Origin: Myxococcales bacterium | GTDB lineage: Bacteria; Myxococcota_A; Bradymonadia; UBA7976; UBA1532 | DNA: 64,000 nucleotides | Assembly: GCA_020633555.1 (NCBI GenBank) | Contig: JACKDL010000029.1 | Coordinates: forward strand, 1-64,000 | Direction: 5' to 3' | Part shown: positions 17,244 to 25,337 of the stretch, in pieces | Layout of the letters: each line of letters starts with the position of its first letter | How positions within the stretch are numbered: the stretch's first letter is position 1 | Translations under genes and position numbers: made by a program | Notes under the pieces: model-generated | Seen by the model: the letters and a program-made list of their open reading frames with translations, nothing else | What the model was told of the DNA's origin: nothing | Databases searched by the model: none

Positions 17244-18356
17244 ATGATTCCGCTGCTCGACTTGAACGCCCAGCTCCTCAGCTACCGCGAGGCGGCCCTG
17301 GCGGCCATGACCCGCGTCATGGACAGCCAGCACTTCATCATGGGTCCGGACGTGGACGGCTTCGAGGCCGACCTGGCCGAGTGGACCGGCGCCGGCCACG
17401 CGGTGGGCGTGTCCTCGGGCACCGACGCGCTGCTTGTGGCGCTGATGGCCCTGGACGTGGGCCCGGGCGATGAGGTGGTCACCAGCCCCTTCACCTTCTT
17501 CGCCACCGCCGGCGCCGTGTCGCGGCTGGGGGGCACCCCGGTGTTCGTGGACATCGACCCGGGCACCTTCAACGTCACCGAGGCCGCGCTGCGCTCGGCC
17601 ATCACCCCGAACACCAAGGCGCTGATCCCGGTGCACCTGTTCGGGCAGCTCGCCGACACGGGTGGCCTGGCCGACGACCCCACGGCGCCGCCCATCATCG
17701 AGGACGCGGCCCAGGCCCTGGGGGGCACGCTGCACGGCAAGCACACCGGCCACCACGGCCTCTGCAGCACCGTCAGCTTCTTCCCCTCGAAGAACCTGGG
17801 GGGCTTCGGCGATGGGGGGGCGGTGATCACCCGCGACGCCGCCTTCGCAGAGAAGCTGAAGATCCTGCGGCTGCACGGCAGCAAGCCCAAGTACTTCCAC
17901 CACGTGGTGGGCGGGAACTTCCGGCTCGACGCCCTGCAGGCGGCGGTGCTGGCGGTGAAGCTGCCCCACCTGCACGGCTGGGCCGAGGGGCGGCAGGCCA
18001 ACGCGGCGCGCTACCGCGGCCTCTTTGCCGAGTCGGGGCTGCTGGAGCGGGGCCTGATCACCCTGCCGGTGGCGCTGCCCCACGGCGGCCACGTCTACAA
18101 CCAGTTCGTGGTGCGCGCCCAGGACCGCGACGGGCTCCAGGCCCACCTGGAGGCCCAAGGCATCGGCACCGCGGTCTACTACCCGCGGCCGCTGCACCTG
18201 CAGCCATGCTTCGCCGACCTGGGCTACGGGCCGGGGGACTTCCCCGAGTCGGAGCGCGCCTGCGCCGAGGTGCTGGCCCTGCCGGTCTACCCCGAGCTCG
18301 CGCCCGATCAGCTCGCCCAGGTGGTGCGGGCCGTGGCCGGCTTCTACGGCGTCTGA
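17244..18356 (+). CDS. DegT/DnrJ/EryC1/StrS-family PLP aminotransferase
   Basis: 370 residues from ATG 17244, preceded by GGCAGGA. PLP-dependent enzyme that transaminates nucleotide-linked keto sugars for surface polysaccharides or glycosylation. Seen: 'IPLLDLNAQ' at the N-terminus, 'VGVSSGTDALLVAL' (phosphate loop), 'VVTSPFTFFATAGAV', 'IIEDAAQALGG', and the PLP lysine K183 in 'FFPSKNLGGFGDGGAV'. 'GGNFRLDALQAAVLAVKL' and 'YYPRPLHLQPCF' complete the family pattern. The length is normal. No sugar-biosynthesis neighbours are present, so the exact substrate is open. Confidence 0.9.
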   Translation: MIPLLDLNAQLLSYREAALAAMTRVMDSQHFIMGPDVDGFEADLAEWTGAGHAVGVSSGTDALLVALMALDVGPGDEVVTSPFTFFATAGAVSRLGGTPVFVDIDPGTFNVTEAALRSAITPNTKALIPVHLFGQLADTGGLADDPTAPPIIEDAAQALGGTLHGKHTGHHGLCSTVSFFPSKNLGGFGDGGAVITRDAAFAEKLKILRLHGSKPKYFHHVVGGNFRLDALQAAVLAVKLPHLHGWAEGRQANAARYRGLFAESGLLERGLITLPVALPHGGHVYNQFVVRAQDRDGLQAHLEAQGIGTAVYYPRPLHLQPCFADLGYGPGDFPESERACAEVLALPVYPELAPDQLAQVVRAVAGFYGV

Positions 18357-18377
18357 GGCCGCTGGGGCCCGGGGGGC

Positions 18378-18406
18378 TTGCTCGCCGGACCCATATTCGC
18401 TAGAAC
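18378..18406 (+). promoter_or_regulatory. Candidate sigma-70-type promoter for the S1 protein gene
   Basis: TTGCTC at 18378-18383 and TAGAAC at 18401-18406 are separated by exactly 17 bases, in one of the few A/T-richer spots of this 197-base gap. The implied leader is about 140 bases. The match is moderate (3 of 6 and 4 of 6). Confidence 0.4.
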
Positions 18407-18553
18407 GCGGTCTCGCGCTGCCGCGTGCGGGCAGAGGTCTGCCCCCACACCGTGGCCGTGACGTGTCTCCGGCGGGCCCATCCAGGCCACGGGGCACACG
18501 CCGCGCCCCCAGAGTCACCGCGATCCATCGATCTCCCGACGGGCTGAGCTGCC

Positions 18554-20371
18554 ATGCGGTTGTCCACATTCATTCAGCGCACCCGCGCCCTTGGTGACGC
18601 CAAGGTGCCGACCCACATCATCGACGCGCTGGGCGATCGCATCGCCCAGGGCGCCGAGCTGGGCAGCGTGCTGAAGCACCAGAACACCACGCTCACGCCG
18701 CGGATCCTCCTGGGGATCTGGCGCGCGGCGCGGATCCACCAGCGGCACATGGCCCACCTGGACGAGGTCGCCGAGAAGCGGCGCAAGGCGGGCCTGCCGG
18801 CCATCGCCCCGGCGGTGCTCAAGCAGACCGTCTCGGCCCACGAGGTGGCGGTGCTGGGGCGCGCCGAGGCGCTTGCCCCCCCGGGCAGCGTGGCTGAGCA
18901 CCGCCGCCGCGACGCCATCAAGGAGGCCCTGGCCCTGTGGAAGGCCTGCCTGGCCATCGCCCACAAGGAGGGCGAGCTCGAGATCAAGCTCATCACCGAC
19001 GACCCCGCGCTGATGGGCGAGTTCGGTGACCTGGCCGAGAAGACCTCGCTGGGCGAGCTGAAGGGCCACCGCTGGATGGCCGTGCGCCGCGGCGTGGACG
19101 CGGGCGCCCTGGATCTGACCCTCGAGGTGCCCGTGAAGCGCCTGGTGGACCAGATGAAGGCCCGCGGCACCGAGCTGGCGGCCCTGGCCCGGGGCGAGAA
19201 GGACGAGGAGCTGCTGCAGAAGCTCGTCCTGGTGGACCTGGACGAGTGGGCCATGGCCCTGAAGGACGAGGCCGCCCGCTCGGCCGCGTACCGCAGCGCC
19301 GCCAACGCCTACCTGAACCTGCTGGCCGAGCCCCGCCCCAGCCAGCCGCTGGCCGCGGGTGTCTACCTGGCCGACGGGCAGGTGGGCGTGGCCGTGGTGG
19401 GCCGCGAGGGCGAGTGGCACGGCGGCGGCACCGCCCCGCTGGGGGCGCAGCCCATGGCCACCGTCGAGAAGCTCATCGGCAACCACCCGGTGGAGCTGGT
19501 GGTGCTGCCCACCCGGTCGAAGGATCCCGAGGTCCTCAACGCCGTGCTGGGCGGCTTCGGCGAGCACTTCCAGGTGCTGCGGGTGCTGCCCAACGCGCTG
19601 AAGGCGGCCGTGGCCATCGAGGGGCCCGCGCCCACCGGCGGCGAGGCCGCGGCCTTCGCGGCCGTGCTGGCCCGCCGCGCGCTCAACCCGCTGAAGGCGT
19701 GGGGGCAGCTCGATCCCATCGCCCTGGGGCTGGCCGAGTACCAGAAGGACCTGGACGAGGTCGAGCTGCGGGCGTGGATGGTGGACATGAAGGTGCTGGC
19801 CGAGACGGGCGTGAAGCCCGACGACCTGGCCCGCCCCGCCGCCAAGCCCAAGCTGCCCCGTGGCCCCGCCAAGCCCTTGAACCCGCTGATCAAGTCCGTC
19901 GACGACCTGCGCCCCGGCCTGGTGGTCAACGGCGTGGTGACCAACATCACCCAGTTCGGCGCCTTCGTGAACATCGGCCTCTCCCACGAGGGCCTGGTGC
20001 ACGTCAGCGAGCTGGCCGATCACTTCGTGAACGATCCCAACGAGGTGGTGAAGGTCAACCAGCACGTCGAGGCCCGCGTGCTGGGCGTCGACCGGGCTCG
20101 CCGGCGCATCTCGCTGTCCCTGCGCCCGGAGCGTGAGGCGCCCGCGCCGCGGGCCGTCGAGGCGGGGGTCGAGGATCGGGATCGCGATCGCGACGACGGC
20201 TCCAAGCGCCGTGGGGTGCGCCTGGACGACATCCCCGGGCGCGGCCGCCGCGGAGGTGGCGGCGGCGGGGGTGGCGGCTTCGACCGGCGCCCGCCCGGGC
20301 CCGGCGGCAACGCCACCGGCGCCAGCCGCGCCCACGCGCTGGCCGAGCTGGAAGCCCTGTTCAAGAAGTAG
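18554..20371 (+). CDS. Tex-like S1 RNA-binding protein
   Basis: 605 residues from ATG 18554. The N-terminal 260 residues are charged helices. Residues about 290-420 resemble the YqgF/RNase H-like part of transcription accessory protein Tex, with 'AVLARRALNPLKAWGQLDPI' followed by 'LGLAEYQKDLDEVE', which mirrors the 'ARRLxDPL...IDP...GVGQYQHD' stretch of Tex. An S1 domain follows (about 452-525: 'GLVVNGVVTNITQFGAFVNI', 'HEGLVHVSELADHFVNDP'). The helix-hairpin-helix section of full Tex (about 770 residues) is absent. The tail has a Gly run flanked by Arg, like RGG RNA-binding tails. I infer an RNA-associated, probably transcription- or ribosome-linked role. It stands alone with its own promoter candidate and terminator. 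Confidence 0.75.
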   Translation: MRLSTFIQRTRALGDAKVPTHIIDALGDRIAQGAELGSVLKHQNTTLTPRILLGIWRAARIHQRHMAHLDEVAEKRRKAGLPAIAPAVLKQTVSAHEVAVLGRAEALAPPGSVAEHRRRDAIKEALALWKACLAIAHKEGELEIKLITDDPALMGEFGDLAEKTSLGELKGHRWMAVRRGVDAGALDLTLEVPVKRLVDQMKARGTELAALARGEKDEELLQKLVLVDLDEWAMALKDEAARSAAYRSAANAYLNLLAEPRPSQPLAAGVYLADGQVGVAVVGREGEWHGGGTAPLGAQPMATVEKLIGNHPVELVVLPTRSKDPEVLNAVLGGFGEHFQVLRVLPNALKAAVAIEGPAPTGGEAAAFAAVLARRALNPLKAWGQLDPIALGLAEYQKDLDEVELRAWMVDMKVLAETGVKPDDLARPAAKPKLPRGPAKPLNPLIKSVDDLRPGLVVNGVVTNITQFGAFVNIGLSHEGLVHVSELADHFVNDPNEVVKVNQHVEARVLGVDRARRRISLSLRPEREAPAPRAVEAGVEDRDRDRDDGSKRRGVRLDDIPGRGRRGGGGGGGGGFDRRPPGPGGNATGASRAHALAELEALFKK

Positions 20372-20384
20372 CAGGCGCGTCCCT

Positions 20385-20410
20385 GACGCGGCCCGCCCGC
20401 GGGCCGCGTC
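20385..20410 (+). terminator. Strong terminator-like hairpin after the S1 gene
   Basis: A perfect 12-base inverted repeat: GACGCGGCCCGC, two bases, then GCGGGCCGCGTC. It lies 14 bases after the stop codon. No T-run follows (CGACCTTCG), as is common in very GC-rich genomes. Confidence 0.6.
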
Positions 20411-20538
20411 CGACCTTCGTCTCCGACGGACAACCATGGCGCTCAGGGCGCAGCCGTCGTGGTGCGTCGTCGGTCCGGTGCAGCAGTGAGGGGGAGGGGG
20501 TGGGGGCGCGCCGACCGGCGCTGCCCCCGGGAGGCCTC

Positions 20539-20562
20539 ACAGGGGTTTCCGGATACCCCTGT
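20539..20562 (-). terminator. Hairpin at the 3' end of the inositol-phosphate synthase gene
   Basis: Arms ACAGGGGT and ACCCCTGT enclose eight bases. On the minus strand it begins at the stop codon of the gene, as expected for a terminator or 3'-end stabiliser. No T-run is present. Confidence 0.45.
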
Positions 20563-21878
20563 CAGCTCTCCTGGTAGTACTCGGTGCCCAGGTGGGTGAT
20601 CAGGTCCTCGCCCATCATGTGGCGCAGGTTGTTCTTCAGCTTGGTGAGCTGGATGAACAGATCGTGCTCCGGGTACACGCTGGGGGCCGTCATCGGGCTC
20701 TTCCAGTAGAAGCTGAGCCACTCCTGGATGCCCTTGCGGCCGGCGCGGCGGGCCAGGTCGAGGAACAGGGCCAGGTCGAGCACGATGGGCGCGGCCAGGA
20801 TGCTGTCCCGGCACAGGAAGTCGACCTTGATCTGCATCGGGTAGCCGAGCCAACCGAAGATGTCGATGTTGTCCCACCCCTCCTTCGAGTCGCCCCGGGG
20901 CGGGTAATAGTTGATCCGCACCTTGTGGTAGAGGTTCCCGTACAGGCCGGGGTGGGCCTCGGGCTGCAGGATGGTGTCCAGCACGCCCAGCTTGGTCTTT
21001 TCCTTGCTCTTGAAGGCCTCGGGCTCGTCGAGCACCTCGCCGTCCCGGTTGCCCAGGATGTTGGTGCTGAACCAGCCGGCCACGCCCAGCATGCGGGCCT
21101 TGAACATGGGGGCCAGCACGGTCTTCAGCAGGGTCTGGCCCGTCTTGAAGTCCTTGCCACCCACGGGGATGCCCACCTTGTCGGCCAGCTCGAGCAGGGC
21201 CGGGGCGTCCGCCGCCAGGCTCGGGGTGCCGTTGGCGTAGGGCACGCCCTCCATCAGCGCGGCGTAGGCGTAGAGCATGGCCGGGGCGATGGTCTTGTCG
21301 TCGGCGTCCAGCGCGGCCTCGAAGGCGGCGAGCGTGGCGTGGGCGGGGCCCGGCTCCACGTAGATCTCGGTGCTGGCGCAGTTGATCATCACGCAGTCCG
21401 TCAGGCCGTGGGTGGCCTTGAACTCGCGGATGTCCGCCCGCAGGGCCTCGGCCATCTCGCGGCGGGTGCCGGTCTTGATGGCGGTGCCGTTGAGGCGCTT
21501 CACGTAGTCGGGATCGAAGGCGCCGGGCATGGGCTTGATGGCCCGCAGCTCGGGCTCCAGATCGTCGATCAGGCGCTTCTCGAGGACCTTGGCCGTCTCG
21601 CAGGCCTCGTACAGGTCGCCGCCGAAGATGTCCCAGCCGCCGAACACCAGCCCGCTCAGGGGTGCCAAGGGCACGAAGTCCTTGACCATGGGGTTGCGGT
21701 TGTCGGTGCGCTTGCCCAGCCGGATGTGGGCGAGCTGCGTCAGCGAGCCGACGGGCTCGCCCAGGCCCTTGTTGGCGGCGATGACCCCCGCCACGAAGGT
21801 GCTGGCCACAGCACCCATGCCTTGCAGCAGGATGCCCAGGCGCTCCGGGGCGGCGGTCGGGGGAGTGTGCTCAGCCAT
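20562..21878 (-). CDS. ino1: myo-Inositol-1-phosphate synthase
   Basis: 438 residues from ATG 21878 with AAGGAG in front. It makes inositol-3-phosphate from glucose-6-phosphate using NAD, for inositol lipids or inositol-based solutes. Seen: an N-terminal Rossmann loop 'GILLQGMGAVASTFVAGV', 'LVFGGWDIFGGDLYEACE', 'MINCASTEIYVEP', 'VPYANGTPSLAADAPALLEL', 'IPVGGKDFKTGQTLLKTVLA' (the hallmark lysine-containing loop), 'WFSTNILGNRDGEVL', and 'KVDFLCRDSILAAPIVLDLA'. Length fits the prokaryotic-type enzyme. The stop of the small membrane protein upstream overlaps this start by eight bases, so they are cotranslated. Confidence 0.93.
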   Translation of the reverse strand: MAEHTPPTAAPERLGILLQGMGAVASTFVAGVIAANKGLGEPVGSLTQLAHIRLGKRTDNRNPMVKDFVPLAPLSGLVFGGWDIFGGDLYEACETAKVLEKRLIDDLEPELRAIKPMPGAFDPDYVKRLNGTAIKTGTRREMAEALRADIREFKATHGLTDCVMINCASTEIYVEPGPAHATLAAFEAALDADDKTIAPAMLYAYAALMEGVPYANGTPSLAADAPALLELADKVGIPVGGKDFKTGQTLLKTVLAPMFKARMLGVAGWFSTNILGNRDGEVLDEPEAFKSKEKTKLGVLDTILQPEAHPGLYGNLYHKVRINYYPPRGDSKEGWDNIDIFGWLGYPMQIKVDFLCRDSILAAPIVLDLALFLDLARRAGRKGIQEWLSFYWKSPMTAPSVYPEHDLFIQLTKLKNNLRHMMGEDLITHLGTEYYQES

Positions 21879-22275
21879 GATCGGCGGCTCCTTCACGGTC
21901 GGCAGCCCGGGCGGCACGCCCGAGCTTGAAGGCCACGGCCAGAGCCAGCAGGGCTCGGCCCAGATACGCGGGCCCCGTCCAGGGGCCGGTGTCGCTCACT
22001 CGCCACGCGAGCAGCAGATCGCCAGGAGCCTCCAGGCCCCAGCACAGTGCCACCCCGGCGGCCCACTGCGGGCGCCGGCCCGCCACCGCCCACGCGGTCA
22101 CCGCCGCGCGGGTCAGCCAAAGGGCCCCCGTGCGTTGCAGCGGATAGGCCGTGGTGCCCATGGCCGCTGGGTGCAGCGCCTCTTGCCAGAGGCCGGGCGC
22201 GAGCACCAGCAGGGCACCGAGCAGCAGGTCGATGGCCGCCAGGCACCACAGGCTTCGGGAAAGAGCGGGTTTCAC
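21871..22275 (-). CDS. Small integral membrane protein, unknown
   Basis: 134 residues from GTG 22275. Four hydrophobic segments can be seen, including 'LWCLAAIDLLLGALLVLAPG', 'LWLTRAAVTAWAVAG' and 'RALLALAVAFKLG'. The stop overlaps the start of inositol-phosphate synthase by eight bases, which suggests a shared role, perhaps in inositol lipid metabolism, but there is no catalytic motif. The layout is similar to small four-helix membrane proteins of unknown function. The start could also be further upstream, but the sequence there is Gly/Pro/Arg-rich and unlikely to be coding. Confidence 0.6.
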   Translation of the reverse strand: MKPALSRSLWCLAAIDLLLGALLVLAPGLWQEALHPAAMGTTAYPLQRTGALWLTRAAVTAWAVAGRRPQWAAGVALCWGLEAPGDLLLAWRVSDTGPWTGPAYLGRALLALAVAFKLGRAARAADREGAADHG

Positions 22276-22347
22276 AAGCCGCGGGAAGATACCCGGCCCT
22301 CCGGGAGCGGACAAGCCCCGCCGCCGCCGCCCCGGTCCGGTTGCCCC

Positions 22348-22366
22348 GCGCCCGGTACCGGGGCGC
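22348..22366. promoter_or_regulatory. Palindrome between divergent genes
   Basis: GCGCCCGGT / ACCGGGGCGC forms a near-perfect palindrome centred on GGTACC in the 172-base gap between the divergent genes starting at 22275 and 22448. It could be a binding site for a dimeric regulator. In such GC-rich DNA it may also be chance. Confidence 0.25.
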
Positions 22367-22447
22367 AGGGACGGCGGACGGGCGGGGCGGCGGCCCCCGG
22401 AAGATCCACCCATTGAGGCGCCGCGCTCAGGTCACCACACTGCCCTC

Positions 22448-23050
22448 ATGCGCGTTTGGTTCACCATCGCCCTGGGGCTGGCCCTGGCCGCTCCTGCCGG
22501 CGCCCAGGACTGGGCCCCCAGCGCCCCCGAGGGGTGGGCGTTGGGCGCGGGCATCGCCTTCGCCGTAGGCAAGCCCGTGGACGACGCCTCCCAGCGCACC
22601 GGCAGCGCTTCGGCCGGGGCCCTGGACGTGCGCGTTGGCCATGGTCTGGGCCCCTGCTTCGGGCTGCACCTGCGCGGGGCAGCCCTGTTCGGGCTGGGGC
22701 AGGCCGGCGACCACGCCCTGCTGGCCGGCACCACCACCGTCGAGCTGAGCGCCCGCCCATGGCTGCTCACCCAGGGGCCGCTGGTGCTCCGCGGCGGGCT
22801 GGGTCTGGGCGGCGCGCGCGTCACGGGCGACCCGGATCCCGACGCGCCGGTCCCGGAGCAGGGGCGGAGCCTGGGCTGGGCGGTGACGGCCGGGGCCACC
22901 TACGAGCTGGGCTGGACGGACGGCCTGCTGGCTGAGCGGGGCTGGGCTTTGGGCCCGGCGGTGGACGTCACCTGGCTGCCCGGCCGGGACGGCGAGGCCG
23001 CGCTCACCTGGGTGTCCGTCGGGCTCGCGGGGTCCTGGTACGGCGGCTGA
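22448..23050 (+). CDS. Secreted beta-barrel-like protein, unknown
   Basis: 200 residues from ATG 22448. Signal peptide 'VWFTIALGLALAAPAGAQDW' with an AxA cleavage site. The mature part alternates polar and hydrophobic residues with many Gly and aromatic turns ('GPCFGLHLRGAALFGLGQAG', 'LGWAVTAGATYELGWTDG', ending 'WVSVGLAGSWYGG'), the pattern of an eight-stranded outer-membrane barrel. A terminal aromatic strand fits, though the very last residues are Gly. No enzyme motif. Probably a small outer-membrane protein. Confidence 0.65.
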   Translation: MRVWFTIALGLALAAPAGAQDWAPSAPEGWALGAGIAFAVGKPVDDASQRTGSASAGALDVRVGHGLGPCFGLHLRGAALFGLGQAGDHALLAGTTTVELSARPWLLTQGPLVLRGGLGLGGARVTGDPDPDAPVPEQGRSLGWAVTAGATYELGWTDGLLAERGWALGPAVDVTWLPGRDGEAALTWVSVGLAGSWYGG

Positions 23051-23069
23051 GCCCGGCGACGCCGTACCC

Positions 23070-24098
23070 CTACGCGGGGAGCCGCACCGAGTCGGCGCTC
23101 AATCCCTCTACGCGGAACGCAGCCACCAGCGCGGCCAGGTCGCCCGTGGCGGGCAGGCCGGCGCTGGCGGCCAACCGGGCGCGGACAGCGCCGGGATCCT
23201 CGCCGGCCTCACGCAGCGTGGCCAGCGCGATGGCCCCGTCCCGCTTGGCCAGGCGGGTGCCGTCGGGTGCCAACACCAGCCCCACATGGGCGTAGGCGGG
23301 CTCGGGCAGCCCCAGCAGCCGCAGGATCAGGAGCTGGCGGGCCGCCGACGCCAAGAGATCGGCCCCGCGCACCACCAGATCGCAGCCCATGTAGGCGTCA
23401 TCGACGCTGCAGGCCACCTGGTAGGCGGCGATGCCGTCGGTGCGGCGGACCACGAAGTCGCCCATGGCGGCCGCCAGATCCACCGCCTGCGGGCCGGCGG
23501 CCAGGTCGCCGAACCGAAACGGCCCCGCCACGCCCAGCCGGGCCAGGGCGGCGGCCACGTCCAGTCGCAGGGCGGGCACCCGCCCCCGGCGCCGGGGCAG
23601 GGCGGTCAGGTCGGGCCAGACCGTGGGCGCACTGGGGCGGCAGGTGCCCGCGTACACGGGCCCCTCGTCGCTGGCGTGGGGCGCGCGGGAGGCCTCGCGC
23701 ACCTCGCGGCGCGAGCACCAGCAAGGGTACAGCACGCCCAGGGCGTTCAGCGCCTGGAGGGCCTCGGCGTACAGGGCCGAGCGTTCGGACTGCCGGTAGG
23801 GGCCCACCGGGCCGCCCTCGGCGGGCCCCTCGTCCCAGGTCAGCCCCAGCCAGGCCAGATCGGCGAGCTGCTCGGCCATGCAGCCCTCGGGCATGGCGGC
23901 GGGATCCAGATCCTCGACGCGCAGCACGTTGCGGCGCCCCGTGGCGGCGGCAGCCAGCCACGACAGCAGCGCCGTGCGGGCGTTGCCCAGGTGCAGGCGG
24001 CCGGTGGGCGTGGGCGCGAAGCGGGTGGCCCCGCGCTCCAGCGCGGGCAAGGGTCGCAGCGGCGTCGGGGGGCTCGATGGGTGCTCACCGGGGGTCAC
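23070..24098 (-). CDS. gluQ: Glutamyl-Q tRNA(Asp) synthetase
   Basis: 342 residues from GTG 24098, which overlaps the upstream kinase-like gene by four bases. It is a class I catalytic domain like glutamyl-tRNA synthetase without the anticodon-binding half, the form that attaches Glu to queuosine in tRNA(Asp). Seen: 'RFAPTPTGRLHLGNARTALL' with the HIGH-type HLGN, the zinc-site pattern 'YPCWCSRREV' and later 'YAGTCR', 'DFVVRRTDGIAAYQVACSVD', 'DLVVRGADLL', and the KMSKS-equivalent 'RLAKRDGA'. The C-terminal extension is slightly long for the family. The coupling to a pseudokinase has no obvious functional meaning. Confidence 0.9.
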   Translation of the reverse strand: MTPGEHPSSPPTPLRPLPALERGATRFAPTPTGRLHLGNARTALLSWLAAAATGRRNVLRVEDLDPAAMPEGCMAEQLADLAWLGLTWDEGPAEGGPVGPYRQSERSALYAEALQALNALGVLYPCWCSRREVREASRAPHASDEGPVYAGTCRPSAPTVWPDLTALPRRRGRVPALRLDVAAALARLGVAGPFRFGDLAAGPQAVDLAAAMGDFVVRRTDGIAAYQVACSVDDAYMGCDLVVRGADLLASAARQLLILRLLGLPEPAYAHVGLVLAPDGTRLAKRDGAIALATLREAGEDPGAVRARLAASAGLPATGDLAALVAAFRVEGLSADSVRLPA

Positions 24099-25282
24099 CG
24101 CAGCACCGCCCAGGCCAGCCCCAGCAGCGCGCCCACCACCACTGCCAGCAAGGTGTAGCGGGGCGCCGCGGGCCGCCAGGTCGCCAACTCCAGCGTGCCC
24201 TCCAGCTCGGGCGGCATGGCGGGCGTGGGCGCGGTGGTGCTGTCGTCCACGCGGGTCATGCGGCGGGGGGTCCGGTCGGCCGTCGGCGGGGTGGGATCGA
24301 GCCGTGGCCCCAGCGCTGCCACCACTTCTTCGGCGCTCAGGCGCACGCGCGGATCGCGCTTGGACACCGGACCGTCCGCTGCGGTGGGGCCCGCCTCGGC
24401 GGTGGGCAGCGGGGGCGCAGTGGGCTCGGGCGGCGCCGCGCGGGTGGTGGCCTCGGGATCCTGGTCTTGCAGCGTCGGCGCCGCCTCGCCCGCCGGGCGC
24501 GGCGGCTGGCTGGGCATCCCCGTCAGCGCCGTGGCCACGGGATCGGCGGGGATTGCCAGCGGGGCCGGCGTCAGCGGCCGGTCCTTCGCCAGCGGGCGCC
24601 CCAAGGCGCCCAGGATGCGCCCGATGTCGCCCATGCGCCGGGTGGGATCGGCCGCGGCGGCGCGGGCCAGCGTGGGCCCCAGCGGGGCGGGCAGCTCGGG
24701 GGCCAGACGGCGCACGCACGAGGCCAGCGCATAGACGTCGTGGCTCGGGGCAGGGGGCCCGCCCTCAGGTGGCGCGTAGGGGCCGGCCAGATCCGCGGGA
24801 TCGGCCATGAGGCTGGCGGCGCCCACCTCGCCGATCCAGCCGATGGGCCCCTGCGGGGTGGCCTGGACGTGGATGACCTCGGGGCGCAGCGCGCCGTGGG
24901 TCAGGCCGCTGGCGTGCAGGCGGGCCAGGGCGCGCAGGAGCTGATCCAGCAGCTCCACCACCTGTGCGGGCTCCGCGCTGGGCAGCCACCGGGCCAGGGG
25001 GCGGCCTTGCGGCGGCGGGAAGACCAGCGTGGCCTGCCCGTCGGGCAGCTCGCCGTGGTCCAGCAGCACGCCCAGCCGTGGGTGCCGCAGCCGCATGAGC
25101 CCCTGGGCCAGCCGCTGCCGCTGGCGCCGCTCCAACGGCCGGCGGACCACCAGCAGGTGCACCGGGCGCTCGAAGCGCAGATCGAAGCCGCTGCGGAGAT
25201 CGCCGGCGGGGTGGGCCCCCAGGACGCTGTCGATGCGGTACTTGCCGAGGAGGATCTCCCCGGTGGGGGCCGGCCCGTTCAT
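24095..25282 (-). CDS. Membrane-anchored Ser/Thr pseudokinase
   Basis: 395 residues from ATG 25282. The N-terminus 'ILLGKYRIDSVLGAHPAGDL' is the start of a Ser/Thr kinase fold, but the key residues are gone. The ATP-binding Lys strand reads 'RPVHLLVVRRP', the HRDxKxxN loop reads 'HGALRPEVIHV' (no catalytic Asp, no Asn), and DFG reads 'GEVGAAS'. 'YAPPEG' and 'DVYALASCVRRL' preserve the APE-like and helix F regions, so the fold is kept while catalysis is lost. A Pro/Thr-rich linker (about 250-370) leads to one C-terminal membrane helix ('YTLLAVVVGALLGLAWAV'). Probably a scaffold or regulator facing the cytoplasm. The 55 residues possible upstream are Cys/Pro-rich and unlikely to be coding. Confidence 0.8.
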   Translation of the reverse strand: MNGPAPTGEILLGKYRIDSVLGAHPAGDLRSGFDLRFERPVHLLVVRRPLERRQRQRLAQGLMRLRHPRLGVLLDHGELPDGQATLVFPPPQGRPLARWLPSAEPAQVVELLDQLLRALARLHASGLTHGALRPEVIHVQATPQGPIGWIGEVGAASLMADPADLAGPYAPPEGGPPAPSHDVYALASCVRRLAPELPAPLGPTLARAAAADPTRRMGDIGRILGALGRPLAKDRPLTPAPLAIPADPVATALTGMPSQPPRPAGEAAPTLQDQDPEATTRAAPPEPTAPPLPTAEAGPTAADGPVSKRDPRVRLSAEEVVAALGPRLDPTPPTADRTPRRMTRVDDSTTAPTPAMPPELEGTLELATWRPAAPRYTLLAVVVGALLGLAWAVLR

Positions 25283-25337
25283 GGCGCGCACCATAGCACC
25301 CGCCGGGCCGGGAGGGAGCCCCGAACCTGGGGGCCGA

